Notes: generated by a model from the sequence alone, not told the origin. Shown: positions 26,101-37,900, counted from the first letter of the stretch. The stretch is 64,000 nucleotides of DNA from Bimastos eiseni (GCA_959347315.1 OY365807.1:9143147-9207146), one strand, 5' to 3'. Translations and numbers: made by a program.

Positions 26101-28366
26101 ATGCTTGTATGCATGTATACATGTATGTATGTATGTATCTGGCTATATATAGAATGCCAATGACCCTAACAAACACCCAATTACTGTGAACATGGTGTCA
26201 ACTATGAAAGGGATTGATTGGTTGGCTGGGTGTGGGAATCTATCAAAGCCCAGGCTTTCCTAGTAATCTGATCATCACTAACTGATAGCCCTTCTGTTGC
26301 TACTGACATTTCATAATATTTTGTCTGGTATACAAAGTGCCTGTGATTGGTATCTCTGTCAGATATGCTCTATCAAATTACAAGTGCAATTAGAGTTTCA
26401 TTGGCCTATTAGCTATACTGTTAAGAGCATATTTATATGCTGCATGTCATGCGCCTCTGTACAATATAGTAACTTAGTGGTGACATAGTGCATAAAACTA
26501 ATTTATGAATTCACCCCAAGCCAGGACATAAAAACATCACAATATTCTACAGTAAAATGCATAAAAGGGCAACTAATGTGAATATGATATTGTACCGTAG
26601 ATCAGAGTAGAGTACACTACATTACCTGCCACACAGATGAAACATGAGAAGTAAATTCACCTGGTTCTTTTCCACCTCTTGGTGTAATTTGTCTTCTGTC
26701 TCCTTCAGTTTTGTGCTCAGCTTCTTTCTCTCCATCAGCTTCTTATCCTCGACGAGACCTTGCATCTTCTTCACCAGCCTCCGCATCGCCTCGAGCTCAT
26801 CCTCCTTGTCCTTCAGTTTCTTGTCCTTTTTGTCGCCTCGCTCCTTCTGCCTCCGCAGCTGATCTCGTAGCATCTGAGTCTCATCTGCCTGGCGCTGCAT
26901 TATCTGTGGCATGCCATTCTCCTGCTGTTCATAGCCATTGAGCTTGCGCTCCTGCTTCAGCATCAGTCGCTTGAAATCGCGGTTCTCCTGCTGCAGGACC
27001 AAGCACTGGTCCGTCAGTTCTGCCACGCGATTCCGAAGTTCCTGGATACGAAGACGGTTGGCCGACATTACGCGGGAAACAGTGACATGGTTGCTGCGCG
27101 CATTGGCACCACCATTCATTGAACTGTGACTGCTTGGAGCCTTGCTGTTGACCTTGCCACCTTTTTTGTTTGGCCCCTCTGGAAAAAATTTTAATTGGAA
27201 TTAAGTCAGTTCAAGACTTAAGTGTGACCATTCATTCTAAGTTGGTGTTGATACTGTTAATTTTACAAGAAGCAACTTTGAACCATGCGCTCTCCTCTTG
27301 CTAATTTATTATATTTAGGTCCTTCTTGTGATAAACAATATCGCAATCTGGTCCTTGAATCAGAATCGATAAAACGAGTTAACGAATTGAAATATCTTGG
27401 ATCATACTAGTTATCTCCCTATTCTGTCCTTCTAAATAAAATTGAGATACACAGAATCTCCTGTTTAATCTCGGTAAACTTATTCCTCACAGGTTATTAA
27501 CTTACCAACTGGATTGTTAGAATAATATATACAGACAGATATTTAGCATAAAAATGCAAATCTGTTAAAGACATTCAATACTGTTCTGGCCATACGGAAC
27601 TAATTCATACTCTGCATCGGTATAAATTAACATACTTTAACATAAATTGACATAGATTAACATAAATTAACATAGCTGGTTGTTTGTTGTATGGAAATCA
27701 TGACAACTGCATCCTAGATTGACTGAGCTTTCCAAATCTCAGGTTAGTACATTTATCATCATCATTATTATTATTAATGTCATCATCATCATCATCGTCG
27801 TCGTCATCATCATCATTACTTGTGTTTGTAGCACAGAATTTAACTACAATATTGAATTTTTAACACTCATCATAAATGCAGTATTTTCAATTTTTATATC
27901 TACCAGTATGTTACATCACAAAAGTGGTTGTGTCATTTTTGCAGCTTTACATCTGTCTGTAGCTAATATTTTTTTTTCTTAACTTCTATGTTTGTGGCAA
28001 ATAAACAGATCAATGATACCAAAAGCTTCAGACACAATATCTGTCACAATACAGAAATGAATACAGCAATAAAAATATCTATAACAATGAAATAAACAAT
28101 AACTATGCTGATAAATAACAACAATACAAAGTCCATAGTAACATTAAAGAACTTTCTGTATTTGTCCACATAACAGTCGAACACTCACTGGGCGGCAGTT
28201 TGTTCTTGTTGCCCTTTGTATTCTTCCGTGAAGCTTCTGAGTAAAAGGATTCATCGCTGTACGACTTCTCACTTGGACTTCGACGACGAGATGTTTTGCT
28301 GTTTGTTGACTGATTGGTAAGAGTCGGTGAACGACTACGACTCCGACTTCTCTCCGACCCAGACAT
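19168..28366 (-). CDS. LCA5: Lebercilin (LCA5) homologue, complete coding region
   Basis: Five exons (28189-28366, 26661-27178, 23076-23213, 21968-22192, 19168-20184) join with matching phases into 691 residues, close to the roughly 700 of vertebrate lebercilin. Residues 1-60 are Ser/Arg-rich. About 95-300 form the long coiled-coil lebercilin domain: RVMSANRLRIQELRN opens it, and NLQNIYSYR closes it, a hallmark of the family. The C-terminal exon is extremely charged (Glu/Arg/Lys/Gln), then has DLLAKLRAID and an acidic end (EFSDEEIEELAIN). Lebercilin sits at the ciliary base and axoneme and works with intraflagellar transport; human mutations cause Leber congenital amaurosis. LCA5L is the main alternative name. 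Introns are large and loaded with tandem repeats. Confidence 0.93.
20719..21031. mobile_element. hAT-like non-autonomous element, no clear target duplication
   Basis: It lies in the last LCA5 intron. The left end, CAGCATCTCCCAACCTTTCTC, and the right end, GGTTGGGAAACACTG, match the common hAT terminal type CAGTGTTTCCCAACC. I could not match 8-bp flanks, so one end may be eroded. Confidence 0.5.
21400..21720. repeat. Degenerate TTACC/CCTTA-rich tract
   Basis: A loose array of CTTACC, TACCTTA and CCTACC units in the last LCA5 intron. Similar tracts lie at about 28425-28780 (reverse strand) and 60898-61090. It generates a spurious plus-strand open frame at 21535-21957. Confidence 0.6.
21968..22192 (-). 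CDS. LCA5: LCA5 coding exon 4 (end of lebercilin domain)
   Basis: 225 bases, phase 0, acceptor CATTTTCCAG, donor GTAAGA. It encodes EKEKERNLQNIYSYR, the conserved end of the lebercilin domain, then a basic Arg/Ser-rich linker. Confidence 0.9.
22850..23060. repeat. 19-bp minisatellite with an internal palindrome
   Basis: Diverged copies of a unit near TATGGAATATAATGTAATG fill this LCA5 intron segment up to within about 20 bases of the exon 3 donor. At 22936-22960 the array contains a perfect palindrome (12-base arms, CATGGAATATAA, one-base centre), as if the repeat direction flips there. Looser related sequence extends left to about 22580. Confidence 0.75.
23076..23213 (-). CDS. LCA5: LCA5 coding exon 3
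   Basis: 138 bases, phase 0 at both ends, acceptor GCATTCAG and donor GTACCT. It encodes 46 residues of coiled coil, TLERHVQNLAKNHKH to YDKLEVDMK. It is too short for most ORF callers; the long minus frame over the same bases is out of frame with the gene. Confidence 0.88.
25690..26140. repeat. (ATGT/ATGC)n compound microsatellite
   Basis: About 450 bases of ATGTATGT, ATGCATGC and GTAGATATATATA units in a large LCA5 intron. All open frames here (Met/Tyr/Ile/His/Cys repeats on both strands) are by-products of the repeat. Confidence 0.92.
26661..27178 (-). CDS. LCA5: LCA5 coding exon 2 (main lebercilin coiled coil)
   Basis: 518 bases, acceptor TTTTTCCAG, donor GTGAAT in phase 0. After a basic Gly/Ser-rich lead it encodes the core of the lebercilin domain (ELRNRVAELTDQCLVLQQEN, RDQLRRQKERGDKK, MERKKLSTKLKETEDKLHQ). 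Confidence 0.92.
27755..27820. repeat. (ATC/ATT)n trinucleotide tract
   Basis: ATTATT, CATCAT and CGTCGT trinucleotide repeats in the first coding intron of LCA5; they create an Ile/Val open frame that is not a gene. Confidence 0.85.
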
Positions 28367-28386
28367 CGCTCAAGTTTTGAGGGAAA
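28189..28386 (-). CDS. LCA5: LCA5 coding exon 1 with 5' UTR part
   Basis: The ATG is at 28364-28366; the exon appears to begin at 28386 after acceptor TTGTTTAG, so 20 bases of leader precede the ATG. It encodes MSGSERSRSRSRSPTL and further Ser/Arg-rich sequence, and ends with donor GTGAGT in phase 1. The next exon then continues as KGPNKKGG, in frame. Confidence 0.85.
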
Positions 28387-28424
28387 CTAAACAACTTAAC
28401 GGTGTGAGCTAAAATGAGATACAA

Positions 28425-28780
28425 CACTACACTGCATAAGGTAAGGTAGGTATGGCAGGTTAAGGAATGTGATATAGGGCAAAAAGGGATGTCAAGTTAT
28501 ACATAGGAAAAGTGGAGAAAGGCAGATTAAGGTGCCGTAATGAAGGTATTGGTAAGAGAGTGATAGTGAGGAAAACCCAGAAAGGGAAAACAAGATATAG
28601 AAAAGTAACTCACGGCAATGCAAGTCAAGTTATGGTAAGATCAGGTCAGTGGGATAAGGTAGGGTAAGTTGAGGAATGTTAAGGAAGGTATGATAATGTA
28701 TGGCAAAAGGTAAGTCAGAGAAAGACGAAGTAGGTCAAAGGTAATGCAAATTAGGATAGGTAAGATGTCATGCAAAATAC
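28425..28780. repeat. Degenerate GGTAAG/AAGGTA-rich tract
   Basis: Loose array of AAGGTAGG, TTAAGGAATG and GGTAAG units just upstream of LCA5 coding exon 1. It is the reverse-strand counterpart of the 21.4-kb tract. It contains many GGTAAG donor-like sites that are probably not used. Confidence 0.55.
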
Positions 28781-29832
28781 TGAGAATCTCCTCTTTGTGA
28801 CATCACAGTAACTGAACAAACTTAATTATCTCATTACAGTTCATCTAAGCACTTCAAACAACACAGTATTGTGTTTGACTCAAGCAAGTATTCATTGAAC
28901 ACTTCAACTCTATATGCAGGTCTCCACACTACCAGTTCAATGATAGCCACATCACATTCCTTTTTCTAATTCTATAGTCTGCAGCTGTTGTGACCACTGC
29001 AACTCCATTCTTGCTGATATTTTTTCAAAGTTAACTTGATGAAGCATCAAAGACTGAAAAATATCCTGACCAGAGCACTCACCAAAACTTCAAAATATGG
29101 ACAACAATCACTGATCCCAAAGCCACGGAATTGGCTACCAAAAGAAAAAGAATATGGGGCTAATCATGTGCCAGACTCAACAATTCAATTTCCATGTCGA
29201 CTTCAAAGACCTTTTCTACTCGAGCATGTCTTTTCACTGTCCTGTTCTGACTGTTTTCTGTATAAGGACAGCCTCTTATGTTGCTGGCCACTGACTCAGA
29301 CACTTTTCGCTTTATAAAGTCTTGTGCATCGTTTAGATTGCGACTCAAAACTCATGTCTTCCTAGCCTCATTTTCTCTGGATGTGTTTCTATGTTGTCTG
29401 GTTATTCCCTTCTTGACTTTTGACCAGACTCACCTGGGAATTTGACTTCCACAACGACTGTCTAATATCGACCATCGACTGCTGGTTTGAGTCTTCTTAC
29501 AATTGAGCTGTAGAATTTATCAGATTCATTATATCTTCCGCCGTAAAAGAAGGATCATTGAACACATTTAAGTGCACATGGTCGAAACTGAAAAACAGCT
29601 CCACAAAACTTACATATATGGCGCCGCGAACTACGAACCTGCACGAACGTACACTATAGCTAAACTGTCATAACATTATATTTTTTTATGACCACAATTT
29701 TCTCCCAATTAACGCTTCATAGTTTTTACTGACGACTCTTACCAATAATCTGAACGTACAGGTCTAAAATAAATTATGGCAACACAAACGTAGTAATCGG
29801 CCATACGAGACTAACCGAATAACTGTACTTAC

Positions 29833-29900
29833 TTCTGCCGGTCGAGCGACTCCTTGATGCAGCAGAATTTTATCCATTCATTTCAAAGATATTTGTTCAA
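29833..29900 (-). other. LCA5: Probable non-coding first exon of LCA5
   Basis: A strong minus-strand donor, CAGAA|GTAAGTAC, ends here at 29833, and the 28386 acceptor gives a place to splice to. The sequence is relatively GC-rich (GTCGCTCGACCGGCAG). The transcription start is not visible. Confidence 0.5.
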
Positions 29901-29919
29901 TGAATTTGTTTATCGCACA

Positions 29920-29965
29920 CCATTAGCAACAACTTGGCATCACAAGAAGTTGTGACGTCATCAAA
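29920..29965. promoter_or_regulatory. Candidate LCA5 promoter with CRE palindrome
   Basis: TGACGTCA at 29953-29960 is the perfect CREB/ATF site. About 25 bases away AGCAAC (29925-29930) matches an RFX X-box half-site, though the other half is poor. It lies just upstream of the probable LCA5 leader exon. RFX control is common for cilia genes, so this is plausible but unproven. Confidence 0.4.
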
Positions 29966-30365
29966 ACACGCGCATCAATTATAGAACCATACCGCACCTA
30001 GTCTGGTACGGTCAGACATTAAGCAGTACTGTATAATTATGACTTTGATAATCAATCTACAAGAGATAGAAATTTCACGGCGTGCCTAGTGACAGATAGA
30101 TCGCTGAAAACTGAACTTTGCAAATAAACCATACAATAACCGCTCTCGTCTGTGACTGTCTATCCAAAGAGCTAAAAGGAAGACATAAAATTGCTTTGTT
30201 TGGTGCGATTGTCAACTGTACTAGCATAGCAACTGATAGGAATGCAAGCAACTACTAGGCCTACCTTGTGTTGGAACAGCGAACGCATTGCGAGAACATG
30301 AAAAAGCCATTTAGACTAAGACATAAACCAAGTTGAGGCCTGCTACAGATATATGGTGGGAATTA

Positions 30366-30600
30366 CAGAGGCGTAGCTATGGGGCAGAGGGACATAATAT
30401 GTCCCCGAACGCCAAGTTGGAGGGGCGCCAAAATGAAGATCACAACTATTATTTTTTCTTTTATTTTGATACATACTAATCAAGGACCAATATAAAATTT
30501 ATCCTAGTTAAGTTAGTTGAGATGACATTTTGGCGCCCACAAATAGTCTCATTACAAACAGGTCAAGCATGATTTTGGCGCCTCGGGCTCCACTGATCTA
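30366..30600. mobile_element. hAT-like fragment, CAGAGGCGTAGCTA family
   Basis: Its left terminus, CAGAGGCGTAGCTATGGG, and interior (GGGACAT--TGTCCC, GGCGCCAAAATGA, AGTTAGTTGAGAT, AACAGGTCAAGCATGAT) match the intact copy at 48731-49045 in the same order. The right terminus is missing. Confidence 0.65.
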
Positions 30601-31361
30601 TAGGCTATAATAAGCGTTGAGTGAACATTCTAAAAGGTTTCATATTGTGCCGAAATAATAACAGTGCTTGGTAGGCTAAAATAAATTAAGAGAAATAGTT
30701 AGTGTAGGCCTATTCAATAATTGCAAGTAAGGTTCTTGCAAATAATAATATTTTCACAGTGCGATCAAAGATGTTTTAGGCTACTCGATCTAAGATCTTT
30801 GATGCGATACTTTATTTGATTTCTGAAATTTAATTTTAGATTATTTATGATATGAATGTTTAAATTGTATAATAAAATCTTGTAGGAGCCTACTTGTTAG
30901 ACTTAGTCATAATTATTAAATCGGCCCATTTTCTGAAGGAAGGACCACGTCCTGAGAAACCTGTATTCGCCTAGGTCTACTGCAACTCTATGCTTCTATA
31001 TTTCGTAGCCAAAAGTAAGCTATGTTATAATTAGGCCTATATGATATCCGTTTAATTAGAAACGACATATATATGGCCTAATCTGACCAAAACGCAGAAA
31101 TGTTAATTAACATGAGTGACAGTGATCAATAAAAGTGGCTGGAATTAGGCCCAATAACAAACGAGTGAATATTTTTTTATATTATTGACGTTGCAACCAA
31201 AGCCAAATATGCTAAACAGGTCATTTTGGCCCTACTATGGGCCCAATATATTTTTGATGCTGTAGCCTAATAGTGTATATATTAGCCTAAGCATTGCTTA
31301 AATTTCGCCCCCCCCCCCCTAACGAATAGATATTGCAACGTTCTATTCAATATAGACTACT

Positions 31362-31965
31362 AGCTGGGGAACCCGACGTTGCACGGGTTGAGACAGGTTT
31401 TTGGCCGTCGAGAGTATGAAGACGGCGACCGCGGTGTTACCAAACCCTCTGCTGGGTGTCCCAGGTGTTCCCAGAGCGATCGGCGAAGGTTTCGAATGAA
31501 TAGCTGTAAAAGTGTGGAAATGCATAAACGGAATTGTGTATATACAGCGATGCGTACAAAGTAAATACCCATTGTGCAAACGATGGCCAACTACTGCTTC
31601 CGGTACGATATTTCCCAAACCGTAAAAGAAGAAGAGGTGTGACAGATAGATATCACGTGTACATGTCGGCAAATGTGCAGGAGGTGTTTCGTCGACACGA
31701 CACTGGCTACTGAAAAGGAAACTTTCCCTGGGGGTCCTAGGCAGCTGAGACAGGTTTTTGGCCATGGAGACCAGAAAGAGGTCTGCCGCGGGTCCGGGTT
31801 CACGAACCCCTCGACTGCATGTCCTGCAAGTCCTCAAGCCAACGGTGAAGGTTTCGAGTCAATAGCTCTAAAACTGTACAGTTGCATACACGGGCAGACA
31901 GAAGCACACGCAGAATCCCTTCTTTATAATAGAGATGGCCCATTGCTCTATTTTCACTATCTAAT
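31362..31965 (+). repeat. Tandem pair of a dispersed repeat (GTTGCACGGGTTGAGACAGG family)
   Basis: Two direct copies (about 31362-31560 and 31745-31940) share GGGTTGAGACAGGTTTTTGGCC or GCTGAGACAGGTTTTTGGCC, the end of a gene-like GGTGTCCCAGGTGTTCC block, and GGTGAAGGTTTCGA-T-AATAGCT. A third copy starts near 63925 and runs off the window. The ACTAGCTGGG-ACCC start and TTATAATAGAGATGG end suggest a LINE/SINE-derived 3' unit. Open frames here are not genes. Confidence 0.65.
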
Positions 31966-33551
31966 GAACATGTTGACTGTAACTCAGAGCGACATTGAAC
32001 TCTCAGCGTTGATAGATCACGGAGTTAATATGATTCTTACAATGGTTGTTTCCGCAAAATTAATATTATGGCCTACCTAAGTTAAAAAATGTGCGTTTGT
32101 GCTTCATATATTAATTCTCCTATAATTCCGTTCTGATAATTAACTTTATGGATGATCGTATCATGATTCCTCCTCTTCTTCTTCTTCTTACTTCCTTTGC
32201 CGCTCTATTCTAAACACCACCCGCCCTATTATTTTGACTGCAAATTATGCACTGTTTGAGCCTATATGTATACATGGGTATACCGTGTATGATGTTTATT
32301 TAGGCCTATTTCTGAGTAGCACGTTTGTGTTCGGTGTGCGACTGTGCGTATGCCTAGGCTACATTAAAACATAAAATCTAGAAACCTAGTGAACCTTATA
32401 AATAATTATCTGCGAACTTCCTGGAAAACCTGACCAGTAGGCCTAGGCCTGGACCTTCATTTGTGGCTTATGCCCTATAGGCCTACTGATAAGCGAAGGC
32501 CTTTATGCTTGTCATAATAGCAGTTGTTCTTCGAATCATAATGGATGGGCCTAGTGGGGTTCATAGGCCCGTTGATAGAGATTCTTTCCGCTGTAGCCTC
32601 TAGCCTACCGAAAACTATCATAATAATTATTAAAGGTGTAGGCTACTTTACGATCATCTGTCCCTGGTAGGCTAATCAGATGGAGAACTGCACTCAGGTG
32701 TATTAATTATATATTGGAACATTTTACATATTAGTTAATCAGCTTCCCGGTTGTAGGCCAATAGGTGTATGCATAATCACGTGCAGGACGCAGCAGGAGA
32801 CAGACTCGTCGACTCGAAATTAAGTTTAAATTGCCACGTCATCAATCATGTGAAATGCTGTAATTGAGTAAGACTTAGTGAGTATTGTTTATTGATCAAT
32901 TTTATCTTCATGGGAATTGATGGTGCAGTATTATTTTCTTGATTTTCGTGTAAAAGGTATTGAGCCACTTACAAGACTTCTATAGGCCTAATATGCACGC
33001 TAATGTTATTCCCAATAATGATGGGGGGGGGGGGGCTGGTAGAATCGCTCAAACGTGTGCTTACTCACTTACTTGTTCGTGCTGATAACTTCCTGTTTAT
33101 ATTCGACGAATGTCATTTTTGGTCGAATTACATCCTGGAGGGGTGTGTCAAAATTTGGGGTTGTAATTTGCAACCTCATTTAACTATTTTAAGCAGAACA
33201 ACCCCCTCTTTAGTGAATCTTTTCATTGTACTGTGCCGAAAATGGTCATAAAGGTGTACTTCTCATCAGTCTCTGGCAATAAAGAGGTAGGAAAACCGTA
33301 TGCAGGTGTGTGGCTGACTGTGGTATATTGGGATATTTTACATCTAACCAGTTCCCGGTTTAAGAATGTTTGATTGTGTATTAACAGCTTACTCGCCTAG
33401 CGACGCAGAAACGATTCTGCTATTTAAATCATTTTGAGAGCCGAAAAGCTTCAGAAGGCTGTGTTCGTTTAAGAAATCTCTTTTTATGTTTTGCCGTATA
33501 GCCGAGTGACTTAAATCTAGGTAACAGTTGGCCTTTTATTTGTGGAAACAG

Positions 33552-33737
33552 ATCAAAAGGAAACAGGATTTTGTTATCTCGATCCTGGAAGGTAAGAAGA
33601 TTTCCTTTGAAGCGATTGACATTTCCGATCCAACCCGGGAGGAAGACAAGAAGTTCATGCAGCAGCATGGTAAACCTTCAGGAAATGATAAGGTTCCGAT
33701 GCCACCTCAGATCTTTTCCGATGGAGACTATTGTGGT
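33552..33737 (+). CDS. SH3BGRL: SH3BGRL family protein, middle exon
   Basis: Acceptor GTGGAAACAG and donor GTATGT, 186 bases, phase 0 at both ends. It encodes 62 residues from IKRKQDFVISILEGKKISFEAID to MPPQIFSDGDYCG. This is the thioredoxin-fold SH3BGRL domain: the helix 1 IKxxQ motif, the beta-strand FEAIDIS, and the diagnostic PPQIF-DYCG, a proline motif that in human family members can bind SH3 domains. These small proteins (about 90-110 residues) are cytosolic, glutaredoxin-like but mostly without a redox-active CxxC, and none is visible here. The first exon (normally 12-15 residues with the initiator Met) was not found with confidence. Confidence 0.88.
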
Positions 33738-34260
33738 GTATGTATAACTATATGGTTAAACCGTAGTTTAGCAGCCTAAGCTACAGTTTAACCAATTGTA
33801 ATCTACGATTTGTGAATGAATCTGTTATTGTTATTGCATATTTATATCATTTTTAAAACTTTCTAAAGTGCAAAGTAAATAGTAAATGCACTGAAATGCA
33901 CGTACAGGTTGCCACTTCAAGATAAGCTCCTCAGAGTGGCACTCGACAACGCAAAATCTTAAATGAAGGCACTCGTTTTCAAATGCATACAGTAAAACAG
34001 ACAAAAAAGAACATGGATGCTAATATCATAAGTTACAGCAATATTTCATTGTAGAAAAATGAGCCAGTAACATTGAAGTTTTTATTGTATTGTTTTACAA
34101 GAAGTTTTGACTGAGGCTCATAAACCTTATCTTTGTGCTTCTGAGTTATTTCTCTACATATTTATAAACAAACAAGTAAAATTATGTTTTAAAATTTCTA
34201 TTGAGTTTCTACAGAGGCATTGTGACTAATGTGCTGCCTTTAGCTTATGAGTTGTATATA

Positions 34261-34810
34261 CACTGTGTCTGGAATAAAGGGACCCCCTAATATTAATATG
34301 AAATTAATAGCAAATAATCATCGATTTTTACAATTTCAAAACCGTTTTAATCCTGACATATTTATCAAGCACTGTACGAAATAGGATAGCTCCTGTCATT
34401 CAGTAATGACGTCAATTGTGTCAACATTCGAGTTTTGAGGATGGCCTAAAATTCTTATACATGATTTTCAACTGTGTTTAAATCATAAATATAGTTCAAA
34501 TGAATTCTTGTATTTGAATAATATTAGGCTACAACGTGTGTTCAAAGTGTTCGCCTTGAGCCTAAACACAAGCGTTCGCCATTGGCCAATGGTAGAATCA
34601 TTGACTAGCTGATCAAATTCTTCCCGGGCATTAGCTTTGTTGTTTAAAGACGTCACTATGACATACCCTTTTAACCAGGATGTTCATAAATTACAAATTT
34701 GTGGATAAATATGTCAGGATTAAAACGGTTATGAATTTTAAAAATCTATGAATATTTACTATTTATTTTCATATTATCATTAGGGTGTCCCTTTATTTCT
34801 GGACTCATTG
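34261..34810. mobile_element. Tc1/mariner-type internal-deletion element in SH3BGRL intron
   Basis: It has roughly 100-base imperfect inverted repeats: the left end begins CACTGTGTCTGGAATAAAGG and the right end, read inward, begins CAATGAGTCCAGAAATAAAG. A TA dinucleotide flanks each end (34259-34260 and 34811-34812), the target duplication of this superfamily. Near 34537-34585 the minus strand reads as ACV-AQGEHFEHT with a stop and a frame break, resembling the C-terminus of mariner-like transposases (a GGHFEH-type motif). Confidence 0.8.
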
Positions 34811-34900
34811 TAGATGTGTGTAAATAAGTATTCTACCATACCTGTTGTTACCTTTACCTTCACCACTGCATTTATTTGGTTCTGGTTTTCTCATCGTTAG

Positions 34901-34966
34901 GATTATGAGGGTATCCATGAGGCCAACGAAGTCAACGAGTTGGAGTCTTTTCTGAAAATTATCTAA
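34901..34966 (+). CDS. SH3BGRL: SH3BGRL family protein, last exon
   Basis: It is entered after TCATCGTTAG in phase 0 and encodes DYEGIHEANEVNELESFLKII followed by TAA. It completes the family C-terminus (YCG|DYD-F-EA-E-N-L--FLK). Everything to the right up to about 35-38 kb may be a long 3' UTR; no convincing poly(A) site could be chosen. Confidence 0.88.
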   Translation, partial: DYEGIHEANEVNELESFLKII

Positions 34967-37900
34967 ACACTGACCTGAAGACTCTTAGCTGTCTTGTGAG
35001 TATTACCAATTAAGATCTCAGTTGTATTTGATCGAACAGATGTGGCTAAGCAAGTATAAGGTTGCCAGTTACATGCATCAGTTGTATCTACTATTTTTTT
35101 TCATATTACCATTATCTTGTTTCACTCTGACTTGGCTATGGATCAGTTGTGATTATGGCTCATTTTTTTATTGTTATATGGATTTGATTATGGCTCAGAT
35201 TTGATCATGGCACAGATCTTATCATGACATATTTCAATTATGGCTTCTTTAAGTTTGAGTACAGCATGTGCTGAGAAGTGAACTGTGTTTTTACACATTT
35301 GAGGTACATTTACCAGTAACCTGAGTCTTTTTTTTATATTGATTTTTGAAGTATTTTATTGGTGTCCTAGTTTTATTTTAAAGTCTGGTTTGTTTTGTTT
35401 TTAGGTGGCGTTATTATGAAAATATTGTTGAGCGTGCTGTATCATGCGATCGTATATCAGTGGCTTGAGCTTATGTTAGTCTGCCCGCCTTGCATCTTGT
35501 TCGAATCTGCTTAGCCTTTGTATGTCTGTCATGTAGCTTGATATTGCTGATGTATTGATATAAATAATATATATGTATATTAAGTGCATGTTTCGGGAGG
35601 TCGATGCCCATTATTGTAAATATTTGGCGTTGTTAGTATTTAAGCGGACATTGTTTCTGTTTCACAGTGGCTTTACTGTACTGTGAATTTTATCCAAGTT
35701 CAGAAACATTTTGCAAATGTGTCAGTAGACGATTTTGTATCCTCTGATAGCATTGCCAATTTCCTTATGTCTGAGAAGAGTGACTTTTTATATATACGTA
35801 TTTAGAATATTGCAGGCTACTATGATGCTAGCTTTTCTTGCTTTTGTGCATCATTTCTAGTTAAAATCTTGTCTTTGTCATGCACCTTGAAATACTGGAA
35901 CGCTTAAATTTTTTTGGTTTCAGCCAGGTAATATCTGAACACTAGATGCTATCACCGTAAATTGATTTAGAGTCTTGGCATCATAAAATTGTTTAATCTG
36001 TGGTTAAGTAGTCATATATTGGTCGGAGGGTGATAACATGGATTCATTGTGAACCGTTTGCCATATATAGCCCTGCTTTTGTTATTGAATGGCAACATAT
36101 TTAGTAAACGTGGGTCGCATTTAAATGAGCAGCTTAGTTGTAGGCTGCCGATCATAGATCAAATCAACTTCATCTTGTTTTTTGTAACATTCTCACTTTT
36201 TCCATTCTAAGTGGTACAAAACTGTTCAATTTCATTCCATTTATTGTTATGATTTTTATTCCAGATCTTTGTAATTACTTTCTAAAAATGAGAAAATCTT
36301 GTTTGATATTTTTTTGTTTTGTATGATTCAGTAAATTTGAATGAGTTTCTCAGTTTTAAAATTGTGATTGTTTTATTAACTTGAACATGTTGCAGATGGA
36401 ATAATGGAATTCTTATATTTTTAAAGAAAGTTAACTTCGAATACATTCTTAGACCAGTGACTAAGTGTTCGTATTGAGAAGCTTCTTCGTGTATGTGTAA
36501 TGTATTGGAGAGTGGCCCGCACAACTGGTGAAGTGAACTCAGGTAGTTGATTTATACTGCCCCACTCTGCTGCTTGCTTGCATGTGCTTTGCTATATGCA
36601 GTTGTTAGCAGCAAATACAGACTGTTGACTGTAGAATGTTTTGTACGAACAGTATTTGCTTCTGAAATGTGAAATTAGATATAGAAAAAGTCTGTTGAGG
36701 TTTTAGCATCTTTATGCTGAATATCGTGGTTGCTAAGCGTGACACCATAATTGTCGTCTTCATTTCAACTAGTTTCTGGTCAGTTTTCGATTCTTGTGAG
36801 ATCAGATTTCCAAAATGCTCCAGTTCTTGCGAGTTTGCATCGTTGATCTGTATTTTATTGCTGATAGCAGCGCTGATTCGTGATTTTTTTTGTAATTTGT
36901 GAGACACATCTGAACCCTTTCATCAACTTCAGTTTCTTCCTTCTGTACCTATGAGCACTTGTGTTAGTGTTACAGAACAAAATCTATTGGATTTTCTTTA
37001 TTTTTTTTATTGCACATCTAAACAATTTCGTTTACTCCAATAACTTCCAGCTGTTAAATGACAATATGTTTCAAATTGACTAAGATTTGTTAGTTTGTCA
37101 TCATTAATGAATAGTATTTGTATACAACTAAGCAACAGAATCTATGTACTTGATAAATCTGTAATACTTAGCTATAATGTTTATATTATATCATGTTCAT
37201 GTGTATCGAGGCACTTACTAAAATGTAATCGTAGTCCTACATATTTTCTGTGGCGATAATATAGCTGCGACTCTGCTGACTTTTTATTGAATTGATTACT
37301 GTAGCAGTGTTTAAGGACCCTACAAGAGAACACCACATGCAATAGTTTTGTAACTACAGTGGTTACACATTAAATGGTTATATAGAAATATGTTTTATAA
37401 TATTACAACATACAACTAATTGTAATCAATGCTTACATTAGAGTAAGATATCCTATATTGTGTCACTGTGTTTCAAGTAAATGTGACAATGGAATGGCTT
37501 TACAGATTGTAACCGTAATCTCCAAACTTGTAAAATGTCGCTCGACAGCCAAGCACAAGGCACCAATTAATTCAAGAGCGCTGTGTCAAGTCATGGGGGC
37601 TGTCCAAGGGGAGGTCTGAGACTGGTTTGTGTGTAATTGCTTGAGTCTTAAACTGCATTGCGTTTGTATCGTTTTATTATTAAGAATTTTTATATTAAAG
37701 GTCTAAACTATCGAGATTTGACTTTTGACATAATTTCATCGTCTTAAAATGAAACTTCCCTTGAAACCAGGCTGCTATTTTTGGATCACCTTTTGATGAG
37801 GTTAACCTGTGTGCATTTGACGAATCAGACCATTTGTGAGGACGGATGTGATGATTTTGTGAAGGTGCTGTATAGAAGCTTAATATTGAACTGATCCGGT

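Noticed and set aside
25708..26189. Long Met/Tyr/Ile/His open frames on both strands
   Set aside because: They are produced by the ATGT/ATGC microsatellite; no domain, splice sites or start context.
32910..32960. Candidate first exon of SH3BGRL (ATGGTGCAGTATTATTTTC)
   Set aside because: Only a phase-0 donor giving MVQYYFLDFR would fit, and it lacks the family's usual strand motif; too weak to call.
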